DNA of 64,000 nt from Glandiceps talaboti (lineage: Eukaryota > Hemichordata > Enteropneusta > Spengelidae): assembly GCF_964340395.1 (NCBI RefSeq), contig NC_135567.1, forward strand, positions 4,891,399 through 4,955,398. Direction: 5' to 3'. A model generated the notes under the pieces. It was not told the DNA's origin and ran no database searches. It saw only the letters and a program-made list of their open reading frames with translations. This document shows, one piece after another, positions 50,669-61,337 of this stretch (positions are counted from its first letter, which is position 1; the number at the start of each line of letters is the position of its first letter). The position numbers and the translations under genes were made by a program.

Positions 50669-51904
50669 AACGACTCAACGATGTTGAAGTACCTTTTAGT
50701 GATCATAAATGACTGGAAAGAATTCAACGTATTTTACAAAAGTTCAATGATACTGTACTGTACACTGGCAATACAATGTATGTCAATAATAAATAAAATT
50801 ATATGGGAGACAATTTCAGGAGATAACTTGGTTATGACGTGAACCATTCATTGCATTATTTTGAAGAGGATATTTTATTTTTACATATTTTTTTTTAATT
50901 TGATACTTTTAATTCCACATTATAGTTTACTTTAATACAAAGGTAACAACACTCTGAAATTTCTACTTTATAGTTACCATAGTTACCAAGAATGTTGAAT
51001 AAAATGGTTATTATTTTGAAAGGAAAATAGATCTCGTCTGTTTTATTTGTTGTCACACGTTACCCCTAAAGTTAACACGCAGACAGACAGACAGACAAAC
51101 ACAATTATACATATATACATACATACACTATCTGTACAAGTGAATGTGTCTACTATTCTCTACATAGTCTATACCTAGGTAACCATATTGGTTCATTACC
51201 CATACATCAGATATGATTATATCATATCAACCACAAATACTGTATGAGTCATATCTTGACAAAATTACGTTTACAACATCAGGGGAAATAAATATCTGGT
51301 TGCTATGAATATATTCACAAAGTCTATTTTAATATCTGTAACTTACATATATAAACAGGGGTACATAGTGCATGCCAGCTAAGGTCAGGCAGGGCAAGCC
51401 CTGAATTCAATGGCAAATTTGAAATTAATAGCAAATAAATTACAATGATTTCCTTGTGTATGTTAAATTTAACTTGCAGTAAAGTAGGTCTTAGATTTGT
51501 ATTTTCCTGATTGATCTTGACTATGTCTTTCAAAACACAAAGTGTGTTGAAAAGAGCACACTCAAGATCAACCAGCTAATATACCACTTGTAAGCTAACA
51601 TTGGTCAAAGTGTAAACTTGTGATTTTGTCAACAATTGACTTCATCATTATAAGCAATTTAGTTTGAAAAGAATATGAAATGTAGAAACTGACATTTGCT
51701 GAGTACAGAGGTTTAGTATTATTGAAGAACCCAATATAGGCATGCTTTCTTTAGGGGATGGCCAACTTCATTCCATAAAAGGGATGTGCTACCTTGGTGA
51801 CACCAGTACTCATTTGAAGCATAATTATGAATACAATAATACAAACATTTCTGATTAAGTTCTCAATAAATAAAGGTTTTATTTCATTTATTTTGAATTA
51901 TTGC
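50669..51904. other. Non-coding, unrecognised
   Basis: AT-rich DNA with only a short CAGA run near 51080 and ACATAC repeats near 51105. No exon with both coding-like sequence and splice sites was found. Confidence 0.45.
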
Positions 51905-51910
51905 AAGTTG

Positions 51911-51954
<44 letters not shown>

Positions 51955-51967
51955 TAGACAGACAGAC

Positions 51968-52001
<34 letters not shown>

Positions 52002-52082
52002 TGACAGACAGACAGACAGACAGGCACTTTGCCATGCCTATAGCACTACTGAACCTTCAGTTCAGTTGTGCTAATAAACCAC
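51905..52082 (+). repeat. Hairpin-element 3' end with (CA)n(CAGA)n
   Basis: TTGTTTACACACA..., about 18 CA units, then about 16 CAGA units, then GCCATGCCTATAGCACTACT and the stem AGCACTACTGAAC / GTTCAGTTGTGCT (13 bp, one mismatch) ending GCTAATAAA. Same 3' end as at 59041, 59386 and 63331. Confidence 0.8.
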
Positions 52083-52675
52083 AAGAAATCGAATGTGACT
52101 GACTAACACTCAACTCCACAGCCGTGCTATAGAGCATAGGGTATATGGCAACACCCATGATGAAACATGGAAGTCATTAACTTGACGACCAATGGAAATA
52201 AAATTATGTATTGATCAAAGGATTCAGCTTCAGAATTGTTTTTGTCCAAAAAAACCCGCTCAGATTTTATGATTTACATACCACCGACACCATTTTGACA
52301 AGTTCAGTTATGAACAAATGAGCATCGAATCCTAGCAGGCTTGTAGGTTATTTAGCCAAACATAATAACATAAGTTTATTCTTTTCATGTTTTATTGTAA
52401 AGGTAGGAGAAATATATGTTTGAAATTGACTACAAACTGACTATCCAGATTAAAACTAATTTAACAATATATCTATCAGATTTAGCACTCTGGTAGATAA
52501 CTAACTTTTAGAGAATTATATGCAATCATTAAAAAAATCTATAAAATATGGGAGACCGGTTAGGACAGCAATTGTGACTTGGAAACTGTGGCTTGTAAAA
52601 CTGTAACATCTTGACCATGAAACATGATAATGTCTATTAACTTCTATGCATCATAGCATGGATTTATTATTGAGA
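52083..52675. other. Non-coding, unrecognised
   Basis: No gene, repeat or strong splice structure recognised. Confidence 0.4.
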
Positions 52676-52830
52676 AGAGTTTAGTTTAGTTTAGTTTAGT
52701 CTAGTTTAGTTTAGTTTAGTTTATTTCAGTAAAACAACAAGATCGACAGTGCAGATATACAAATAAAAACTGGTACAAATTGTTGAATTACTTGCCAATG
52801 GATAACCCACAAAGTTGAACAAGACTTTAA
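52676..52830 (-). repeat. Non-LTR retrotransposon 3' end with (AAACT)n tail
   Basis: Read on the minus strand, a TTGTTTTACTGAAATAAA segment runs into about 9 AAACT pentamers. The AATAAA-like signal followed by a short-unit tail is typical of CR1/L2-type LINE 3' ends. Only the end is present. Confidence 0.45.
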
Positions 52831-53022
52831 ATATTTCCATTGGGGTCCATAAGAGAGCCGTCATTATTTAAGGCCGGGGGAGGGGGTGTCGTAGGATTTG
52901 GACAATCCAAAACTTCAGTACTCCCCACCCAAACCCTCCACCCACCCCAGTGCCTATGTTTATTTCAATTCAATGTTAACAGCACATGTAACTTTTTTTC
53001 AGCTGTTCAGTTTTTAGCATGC
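52831..53022. other. Non-coding with G- and C-rich runs
   Basis: GGGGGAGGGGG near 52875 and CCCACCCAAACCCTCCACCC near 52925. A T-rich tract with TTTTTTTCAG and GCATGCAG before 53024 could be a splice acceptor for the following coding remnant. Confidence 0.4.
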
Positions 53023-53166
53023 AGGTGGCACCAAAAAATAGTAATTACAATTATATTGAAGATAGAAGCCCTCAGCTAGAAAACGTCCAGAATAAACCTA
53101 TGAAGACCTTCATTATTGGAGATTCAGTATTGAAGAATATAAAACCTAGGAGACAGTGTGTCTGAA
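53023..53166 (+). pseudogene. SGNH-hydrolase-like start segment of a mobile-element gene
   Basis: After the acceptor-like GCATGCAG the frame reads VAPKNSNYNYIEDRSPQLEN, then VQNKPMKTFIIGDSVLKNI and KPRRQCV, then a stop. The hydrophobic strand followed by GDS, then an IKPRR-type helix, resembles the start of SGNH/GDSL esterase-like domains found in some retroelement ORF1 proteins and other mobile-element proteins. Only block I (GDS) is present; the later Asn and Asp/His blocks are absent. The frame breaks exactly where the 33-bp array begins, where a different frame reads DSVSELPISTQL. Resemblance is from memory; identity uncertain. Confidence 0.4.
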
Positions 53167-54775
53167 CTGCCAATCAGTACTCAGTTGAAAGACACTGAAC
53201 AACCAATCAGTACACAGTTGATAGACACCGAACTACCAATCAGTACACAGTTGATAGACACCTAACTACCAATCAGTACACAGTTGATAGACACCGAACT
53301 ACCAATCAGTACACAGTTGATAGACACCTAACTACCAATCAGTACACAGTTGATAGACACTGAACAACCAATCAGTACACAGTTGATAGATACCTAACTA
53401 CCAATCAGTACACAGTTGATAGACACCTAACTACCAATCAGTACACAGTTGATAGACACCGAACTACCAATCAGTACACAGTTGATAGACACCTAACTAC
53501 CAATCAGTACACAGTTGATAGACACTGAACAACCAATCAGTACACAGTTGATAGACACTGAACTACCAATCAGTACACAGTTGATAGACACCTAACTACC
53601 AATCAGTACACAGTTGATAGACACCTAACTACCAATCAGTACACAGTTGATAGACACCGAACTACCAATCAGTACACAGTTGATAGACACTGAACAACCA
53701 ATCAGTACACAGTTGATAGACACCTAACTACCAATCAGTACACAGTTGATAGACACTGAACTACCAATCAGTACACAGTTGATAGACACTGAACAACCAA
53801 TCAGTACAGTTGATAGACACCTAACTACCAATCAGTACACAGTTGATAGACACTGAACAACCAATCAGTACACAGTTGAAAGACACTGAACAACCAATCA
53901 GTACACAGTTGATAGACACTGAACAACCAATCAGTACACAGTTGATAGCTAGACACTGAACTACCAATCAGTACACAGTTGATAGACACTGAACAACCAA
54001 TCAGTACACAGTTGATAGACACTGAACAACCAATCAGTACAAAGTTGAAAGACACTGAACTACCAATCAGTACACAGTTGATAGACACTGAACAACCAAT
54101 CAGTACACAGTTGATAGACACCGAACTACCAATCAGTACACAGTTGAAAGACACTGAACAACCAATCAGTACACAGTTGAAAGACACTGAACAACCAATC
54201 AGTACACAGTTGAAAGACAATGAACTACCAATCAGTACACAGTTTATAGACACCTAACTACCAATCAGTACACAGTTGAAAGACACTGAACTACCAATCA
54301 GTACACAGTTGATAGACACCTAACTACCAATCAGTACACAGTTGAAAGACACTGAACTACCAATCAGTACACAGTTGAAAGACAATGAACTACCAATCAG
54401 TACACAGTTGAAAGACAATGAACTACCAATCAGTACACAGTTGATAGACACTGAACAACCAATCAGTACACAGTTGATAGACACTGAACAACCAATCAGT
54501 ACACAGTTGATAGACACCTAACTACCAATCAGTACACAGTTGATAGACACTGAACAACCAATCAGTACACAGTTGATAGACACCTAACTACCAATCAGTA
54601 CACAGTTGATAGACACTGAACAACCAATCAGTACACAGTTGATAGACACCTAACTACCAATCAGTACACTGTTGATAGACACTGAACAACCATCAGTACA
54701 CAGTTGATAGACACCTAACTACCAATCAGTACACAGTTGAAAGACACTAAACTACCGATCAGTACATAGTTCAAA
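53160..54775 (+). repeat. 33-bp minisatellite (~49 copies) encoding an 11-residue repeat
   Basis: The unit reads CTACCAATCAGTACACAG then TTGATAGACACTGAA (33 bp). On the + strand it translates as LPISTQLIDTE, QPISTQLKDTE and similar. Because 33 is a multiple of 3 the frame is kept, and the last units run in frame into the coding remnant that follows (...LPIST, then TAG, then FKDRDVQSDEC), so the array is an expanded protein-repeat segment. Many units carry ACCTAACTA, an in-frame TAA, and there are indels at 53811 (-2), 53945 (+4) and 54689 (-1). The array as a whole is therefore not translatable. Stretches at 53979-54257 stay open on both strands. Confidence 0.93.
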
Positions 54776-56788
54776 GACAGAGATGTACAAAGTGATGAGT
54801 GTGTTCCAGAAACATACTATGAGACTAATACATTTGAAACCTGTCTTGCCCTGCAAAGTCTCACACCAGTAATTCACTCACCTATGGATGTTGATGACTC
54901 AATATTGAAAAAGCCTAAGCCATCAAGTGATGTGTATGCTGTTGAGACTAACTTGGAATCTGATTCATCAGAAGTATTTGATATCCTGCCAATTCACACT
55001 AGAATATTCATGATGAAAAATAAGAAACAACACTTAGAGTCAACAGTGTTTCCTAAATCTGTAGGTGTACCAAAGGCCAAAGTAGCTAGGGAAATTGATA
55101 ACATTCAGACTGAAAACTCAACATCAAATAGATGCATAGACACATGTATCCCTTTGGTAACATCAGATAAGGCTAATTGTTGCACTAATATTGTTGATTA
55201 TACAGACTTTGAAGTTGACATTATTGATGATTCTGATGCTGATCCAGACTACATGCCTTCCCCAGACAGAGTTGACTTAACTGATTGTAGTGATTCAGAT
55301 CAATAAACTGATCCAAGTTCAGAATGTACACCAATACCAGATAACATTATAGTGCCTGATAGTTCAGAGATAGGCAATGATATACAATTGACAACATCAA
55401 CCAAGAGGGCTGCCACGAAGAAAAAATATTGGCCAAAATGCACAACAAGTTGCCAGTAAGAGACATGTTGATAGGGCAGCAACCAAGTCCTCACATTGTG
55501 CAAAAACAATTCAGAGTTCCAATATATCATCATCATCCAGCCCATCAAGAAAAAGAAAGCATATCAAAGTTTTAACTGCAAACAATACTGGGAAAAGAAA
55601 GTGGGATAAACATCAGTACTGTGTTTATTGCCTAAAGGACTATGGAAAACTACCATGCCATTTAAAACAAAATCATAGCAATGAATCCGAAGTGTCTGAT
55701 TCATTCAGTTTTCCTACAGGTAGCAAAGAATGAAGCCTTCTATTAAAGAAACTTTTGATCTAAGGTAATCACACTCATAATCTCAGGGTATTGCAAGAGG
55801 CTGGGGGGGGGGGAGGGGTTCATCATACCATGCAAATGTCCAACACATGCAGTAAAAGTGGAAGACTATTTACCATGTGAATTTTGCTTTGGGTATTTTA
55901 TCAGAGGTGATCTGTGGAAACACCAAAAGTCTTGTGATTTAAAACCTACAATATATGGATCATCAAAATGCAGAGCACAGGGAAGGTCAGTACATTTGTT
56001 ACCAATTTGTCAAGCAGCAAATCAAGGTTTGATGGACAATGTGCTACCAAAGATGAACCAGGATGAAATTGCTAGAGTTGTACGAAGTGATCAACTGTGA
56101 TATTGCAGCAAGGCGCAAGCTTATACAGGAAACAAGGAGCGGAACGTTACTACTATATCAGTCAAAAGCTACGAGAATTGGGTAAATTTGTCATCTCAAT
56201 GAGAAAGATCAGTAAAGGAGAAGTGACATCTTTCACTGATTGTATTCATCCACACAAGTTTGATTTGCTTGTTGCAGCTGTACAAAGTCTAGCTGGATAT
56301 GATACAATGGATTCCTCTTTTAAGATTCCTATTCTGGCCACAAAACTAGGAAACATTCCTCAGAAATGTGCAGCCATTTTACAAAGCAATGCCATTAAAA
56401 CAGGAGATGATGGTCTTTTAACCAGAGCCAGACAGTTTCTGCGACTTTGCACCTTGAAGTGGTCTGGAGACATAAGTTGCAGTGCACAGAAAACAATCAA
56501 TGAACGGAAAAGGAATAAGCCAATGTTGTTACCACTTGTAGATGATGTCAAAGCACTCCACAGCCATATGGAGATAGTTGGTAAAATACTAAAGAGGAAT
56601 TAAAGTTTAATCCAAATAACAAGAGTTGGTTGCAACTTTGCAGAGTTACCCTCTCACGTCTAATCATGTTTAATAGACAGAGAAGTAGGAAAGTGGAGAG
56701 AATGACCATACATGACTATGACAACGTACATGGAGGGAATCCAAGTGGTGTTGTTGATTCATGCTTGTCAGAATATGAGAAAGACTGA
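54776..56788 (+). pseudogene. Crypton-like tyrosine-recombinase-type protein, broken remnant
   Basis: Segments in order: FKDRDVQSDECVPETYYETN, then an acidic Ser/Asp-rich region from Met 54884, ending DLTDCSDSDQ. An in-frame TAA at about 55304 is followed by TDPSSECTPIPDN. A frameshift near 55440 leads to SRKRKHIKV and a finger-like YCVYCLKDYGKLPCHLKQNH. Two stops follow, with GNHTHNLRVLQEAGG between them and the next shift, which falls at the G run near 55803. Then comes a second finger, YLPCEFCFGYFIRGDLWKHQ-KSC. A frameshift near 56096 gives YYYISQKLRELGKFVISMRK through RNKPMLLPLVDDVKALHSHM. A last shift near 56602 gives SWLQLCRVTLSRLIMFNRQR, SRKVERMTIHDYD. FNR-R--VERM--HDY resembles the first Arg box of tyrosine recombinases (TGxRxxELLxLxxxD). 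The later His-x-x-Arg and Tyr boxes are absent. It cannot make protein. Family placement is from memory. Confidence 0.65.
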
Positions 56789-57380
56789 AGACTTGTTACA
56801 GTTTACTGTGAATATATTGTGGTTATCTGATTGCAAAATGATAATCCAGTTACAACTAGTATAGTGTACATGATGACAGACAAAACCCAGTTTTCGCTCA
56901 AGATTTAAACTGAACACTACACTACCTACAGATAATATTGACTACTAATTAACACATACAATATCTTTTTCATAATATAATTAACTGACAAATTTTTAGT
57001 GAATATATCTCTGGTTATTTGAAGAAAAAAAGAAAATCCTAGATGTAGCTGGTACAGGCTTAATTATGCTTTTTATATCAAAATTGACTGCCTCAGATTA
57101 TGTAAATACATAGGTTATTTTTACCACGCCCTTAGTTTCCAATATAGAAAAAGTATCATTGGTATGGGGTTTTCCACTTCTCTGATCAGCAGATGGGTTG
57201 CCCCTTCTCAGTTTGCAAGTCATGTGAGTAACAACGGACTCTTAACAATGCTATAAATTTAGGAGCGACAATCACACTTCATGAAAAGTTTCTGGAACCT
57301 AAATTATATTTTCAACACATATTTAGAAAGATTTGGCTGTAAAACATCAACAAGAACTTTTTATTGTAATTTAATTTCAG
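56789..57380. other. Gap in the recombinase-like remnant
   Basis: AT-rich, no coding resemblance. The catalytic HxxR and Tyr region would be expected here. It may be a degenerate intron, since a T-rich acceptor (TTTAATTTCAG) ends it at 57380. Confidence 0.45.
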
Positions 57381-57570
57381 GCACATACAAAAGAAAGAAG
57401 TGGCCAGATAATGAGAAGGCTTCTGCTTTACAACATTTCGCAGTAGATATCAGTCTCCAGAATGTTCCAGGAAAATGAGAATGTCAAGAATGTAAACAAA
57501 AGTAACCTGTTCTCAGTCATAGGAAATGGACAGATATCAAGTTTGTTTTGTTTATAACAAAATACAGAAG
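57381..57570 (+). pseudogene. C-terminal basic/Cys segment of the same remnant
   Basis: After the acceptor at 57380 it reads TYKRKKWPDNEKASALQHF, AVDISLQNVPGK, a stop, ECQECKQK, a stop, then PVLSHRKWTDIKFVLF. The plan KRKKW-x-E--A---HF---I----VPGK--C--C-----L--R-W-DIK recalls the C-terminal region of the metazoan recombinase-like family assigned to 54776-56788. The order and strand agree with that. Two in-frame stops mean it is dead. The presence of a splice acceptor suggests the ancestral gene had an intron here. Confidence 0.55.
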
Positions 57571-57779
57571 CAGAAAAATGATCATAAGAAGATTTGAAAA
57601 ACTCATGGTGTAGTGTTAAGTTAGAGATCATTGTGACAGGTTCATAGTATTTGTTCTCGTTCTACAAGATTGGTTGTGTTTTAGTCACTGTAGTGTCACT
57701 AGAATTTTAAAAAATACTGCCATTGGCATTGTAGCACAACTGTATAGTTTTCAAAAAATGTTTATCCATAAAATTATGT
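57571..57779. repeat. Spacer with truncated SINE tail (minus)
   Basis: GGCATTGTAGCACAACTGTATAG (57727-57749) matches GGCATTATAGCACAAATGTATAA of the SINE tail at 61994-62016. The rest is unrecognised. Confidence 0.4.
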
Positions 57780-59041
57780 TTGTCCTTGCTAACAATAGGT
57801 GTTCATTTGCTGAATGACTATCCAGTTGCCTATCCAACCATGTTGCTATCTTTACGATATATACGTGATCATTTGGCTGTTGCTATGGGTGTGGTCATGT
57901 TGTTAAATATATTTGCATACATTTTTAATGTTTTTGTTTTCACTTGTATATGAATTCCTGATATTATCTTTGCAATATACGCGATCATTTGGCTGTTGCT
58001 GTGGGCATGGTCTTGTTGTTAGGCAGAATTGCATACATTTTTGAATGTTTATTCATGTCTTTCAATTCCTGTTATCTTTGCAATATATGTGACTATTTGG
58101 CTGTTGTTAAGGGTGTGGTCTAGTTGCTGGGCACCAATATACGTGATTATTTGGATGTTGCTATGGGCGTGGTCTTGTTAGGCAAATTTACATAATTTTT
58201 TTGTATTTTTATTAAATTGTCTATTAATACCTGTTGTTATCTTTGTGAAATACAAGACCGTTTGGCTGTTGCTATGGATGTGGTCATGGTTGCTAGGGAC
58301 ATTTGGATACATTTTTTGAATTATTACTCACTTGCCTACCAGATGATATTGTTTGAACAAAATTTACTGCAATTTGGTTGGATTGGTCATGGTTGCTAGG
58401 CCAATAGTGTCAAAATATTTGGAAGAAAATCTGCAGAATAACACTTCTAGAAACATTTCACCAAGTTTCAGTCTCATTGACCAAGTACTTTTTGAGATAT
58501 ACATATTTGACCAAAATTCACATTTTTACACTTAATTTGCATATTACTGATGAGATCATTATATGCTTAATATTCCTTCATCTATACACCAACAGATGCA
58601 TTCCCATTAAATTTCAGCCCAATCTCCTCGATAGTTTTGGAATGATAGGTTTTTGACCAAAAAGACACATTTTTAGCCCTAATTTGCATATTACTAAGGG
58701 AATCATCATGTCATGAACAAACCTTAATTTACTCACACCTAAGAATGTTTCCACAAAATTTTCAGGCCAATCTCCACGGTAGTTTTGAAGTTTAGGTTTT
58801 TTGACCAAAAATCATTTTTTTTATCTAAATTGCACATCTCTGATGCTATCATTTTTCAAAATTCCCAACTAGACACCCAAAGTAACATGACCACCAAATA
58901 TCAAAGCAACCGGTCCAGCAGTTTTTGATTTTAAGTTGTTTACATACACACACATCCCCCGACACGCAGACAGACAGACAGACATACACTACTTAGCGAT
59001 GCCTAAAGCACTATTGAACCTTCAGCTCAGTTGTGCTAAAA
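57780..59041 (+). repeat. Helentron/DINE-like non-autonomous element, tandem-unit copy
   Basis: Three parts in order. First, five diverged units of about 65-125 bp carrying CAATATACGTGATCATTTGG and CTGTTGCTATGGGCGTGGTC (near 57856, 57976, 58089, 58136, 58250). Second, three 145-bp units with TGACCAAAA...TTTGCATATTACTGATG at 58511, 58656 and 58801. Third, a short CA/CAGA microsatellite followed by TTAGCGATGCCTAAAGCACT and a hairpin end (TTGAACC..CTCAGTTGTGCTAAAAA). Central tandem repeats, a microsatellite and a 3' hairpin are the layout known for DINE-1/Helentron-associated elements and bivalve pearl-type repeats. No Rep-helicase is encoded. The class is inferred from layout only. Confidence 0.55.
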
Positions 59042-59386
59042 AGGTTTCCAAGCAACCTTAAACAAATGTTAATCTTTATGCCATTGACATTGACATGTGA
59101 AGTAGCCCATAAAAGATTTAATGATTTCATTGCATCAATAAAACAAGAATCTTTCATTTCTAGGCTGAGTCAAAGCATCTTTTATCACAATAAATGGTGT
59201 TTTTTTTTAACAAAACACACATCTCTGATGCGATCGCTTTCATTTGAAGAATTTTTCATCTAGACACCCTAAGTAATGTCCCCGCCAAATGTCGAACCGA
59301 TCAGTTTGACCATTTTTGACTTTGTCGTTTATACGCACATTTCTCCATGGCTCTAGCACTACTGAACCTCAGTTCAGTGCTAAAAA
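59042..59386 (+). repeat. Second, truncated hairpin-element copy
   Basis: TTTCCAAGCAACCTTAAACA through ACAAGAATCTTTCATTTCTA matches 62769-62882. Then CACATCTCTGATGCGATC and the end GCTCTAGCACTACTGAACCT, TCAGTGCTAAAAA. It has no microsatellite, giving a compact version of the same 3' end. Confidence 0.7.
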
Positions 59387-60057
59387 CAAAGACACATCAT
59401 CTCTGTCCTTTGGGATACTGATCATGTGTATTATAGTGATCTCATGACCAGAATTTTCAGCATAATTTGAATGTCAGCCAAGATTACGTATAAGAGAACC
59501 GATCATACATTTAAAGTCTTGACATTCAATATGCACTATTAAGTTATTGATAACTTGATTTGTTTGTTGTAGATTGTCACACAATTGCTACAGCACATGG
59601 CTCAGTCAATGACATCTGTCAATCAATGACGGTGATTTGTCAATAGCACATCTATGACAAAATCCAGGTTATGTATTCTGCCGACAAGATATCTCACATT
59701 ATAGTATACATTTACGTTACAGTACTTTTGGTTCACATTTGTTCTTTATTGTTTAAAGTGATCAATATCTTTTGGACAAGAATATTATTTTTAACCTGAT
59801 CACAAGTGGGTTTTGTGTTCATTTCAATGTCTTACCATAATATGTTTTATTTTTTGTGATTTTTAGTTTAAGAATTTTAGCTATTGTTGTCAATATTCCA
59901 TTGTAATCATCTTATCTTTATGTCAACCACTCTGCAATCAATGTTGTTTTGTAACTAAAATATTGCGTTATTATTAACAATGAACTACTTATTGATACAC
60001 TTACCAATGATTCATTTATAGGCAATGATCTGATTTATTTACTAAGTATACACTTAC
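59387..60057. other. Intronic AT-rich DNA
   Basis: No repeat or exon recognised between the last element and the ankyrin exon. Confidence 0.45.
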
Positions 60058-60156
60058 CCCAAATATATCTACATGAATGTAATTGACATCATAACCATTC
60101 TTCAAGTAGAATTTAACCTTCTCTATATCTCCACTTTCAACAGCATCAATGAGATC
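60058..60156 (-). CDS. Ankyrin-repeat protein, internal exon (5'-side)
   Basis: Read on the minus strand, a 99-nt open segment with acceptor TATATTAG and donor GTAAGT encodes DLIDAVESGDIEKVKFYLKN then GYDVNYIHVDIFG. This matches the second half and helices of an ankyrin repeat (xLxxAxxxGdxexVxxLLxxGxdVNxxD) and looks like the first repeat of a protein, since N-capping repeats often start (D)LxxAVxxGD. The exon ends exactly at codon GGG, phase 0. Joined to 2382-2290 it continues VDIFG-RTSLHYG, one seamless repeat, so the two are likely consecutive exons of one gene. The exon with the start codon was not found upstream in this window. The gene's name and function are unknown. Confidence 0.85.
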
Positions 60157-61040
60157 CTAATATAAAACAAACATATACAATGATTAGACTAATTTACACC
60201 AGTTTCACAAAATCATGTCAAAATTACATTAAAAATATGCTTACTGCAAACCCAGTGTTAAAGTGACCAAATTAATGAGGATTAGGTATTTATTTTGAAT
60301 TTTGAATTTATAAAACAACTTTACTGTATTTTCTAATTGAAAAAAAAAATACTGTGAAATAATATCTACCAATTCCTTGTTTGTAACTCTGTAAATTGAA
60401 AATCAATAAAATATGTCTAAAATGTTTGTTATTATGCAAAAAAATAACAAAGTGTTTACACTTTTTTCATCTTTTTTTCATCTTTTTGTAATCAAATGAG
60501 TTACAAACAAGGTCTTAGTATTTATAATATGTTATTTCACATTATTTGTTAAATTAGGAAAACAGTAAAGTTGTATTATGAATTAAAAATCCAAAATAAA
60601 TACATAATTCTCATCCATATGGCCACTTTATTAATATTTTAATATTTCCTTTTAGACAACATTTAAATATATATATCAAAAATATACATAAGGTAGCTGT
60701 CTATTTTATCATTCACACAAATGATATTATGTAATATTATATGATTAATATGTCATTTATATCAATCTATTTTAATTAATACCAATCTATATAAAACACA
60801 CTTTTTTGTCACTTCAATTCAAACATATGATTATTGTAAAACACAGGTAGGGTTGATTTGAACACTTTGATTTGAGATCATTATCATTTTGTCAAATCAC
60901 AACAACCCGGAAAGACTTTACGTAATTGTATGATAAAAATCATTAGATTAGCTTTGTAGATCAAATGATTTATAAAGTTTATAAGACACAAAAAGTTCAA
61001 AGTTTTTTTAGCATTAAGTTTTCAATCTGTCAAAATCTAG
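60157..61040. other. AT-rich DNA upstream of the 5'-side ankyrin exon
   Basis: Intron or promoter-proximal DNA of the minus-strand gene. An inverted-repeat-like pair, TTGTTTGTAACTC near 60377 and GAGTTACAAACAA near 60499, is visible (13-bp arms, about 110 bp apart). No start exon recognised. Confidence 0.4.
60377..60511. repeat. Inverted repeat, possible fold-back
   Basis: TTGTTTGTAACTC and GAGTTACAAACAA are exact reverse complements over 13 bp. Flanking text (CCAATTCC upstream, AAATATT-like AT-rich parts) partly mirrors as well, so the palindrome may be longer but diverged. Confidence 0.5.
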
Positions 61041-61047
61041 TTAAAGC

Positions 61048-61067
61048 TGGCCACTAGGTGGCGGTAT
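61048..61067 (+). promoter_or_regulatory. CTCF-like motif
   Basis: TGGCCACTAGGTGGCGGTA matches the vertebrate CTCF consensus TGGCCACCAGGGGGCGCTA at 16 of 19 positions, including the CCAC-AGG-GGCG core. CTCF is conserved across bilaterians. It lies about 0.9 kb upstream of the 5'-side ankyrin exon and is unusually GC-rich for its surroundings. A sequence match alone does not show binding. Confidence 0.5.
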
Positions 61068-61337
61068 TGTCAGCAGATTAGTCAGCTGTAACAATGAATA
61101 TCATTCTGATGAGGATCGTCAACAAGACAGATCAAAAGCTCAATGCTAAAAACATTTTGAACTGCTTGTGCGTTATATCATTATGTAATACATTCACAAT
61201 GCTAAAACATGTAACATTAAAAAGCTATATTGATGATGGACAACTGATATATACTCTGTGTAAATTAGAATATTAACACATGTATCTGTGTTATGGTTTC
61301 TAAGAATTACTAGACTGTAAGATATGACATGACGTTC

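Noticed and set aside
52681-52725. (TTTAG)n as an interstitial telomere
   Set aside because: Animal telomere repeat is TTAGGG. The pentamer follows an AATAAA-like LINE end on the minus strand and fits a retrotransposon tail.
53825-54517. Long minus-strand open frames (SINCVLIGCSV repeats) as a protein gene
   Set aside because: They are the reverse reading of a 33-bp tandem repeat whose length is a multiple of 3. The + frame, which joins real coding-like sequence, is the meaningful one.
61094-61276. 60-residue ORF just after the CTCF-like motif
   Set aside because: No start context, splice structure or family resemblance; length is within chance expectation.
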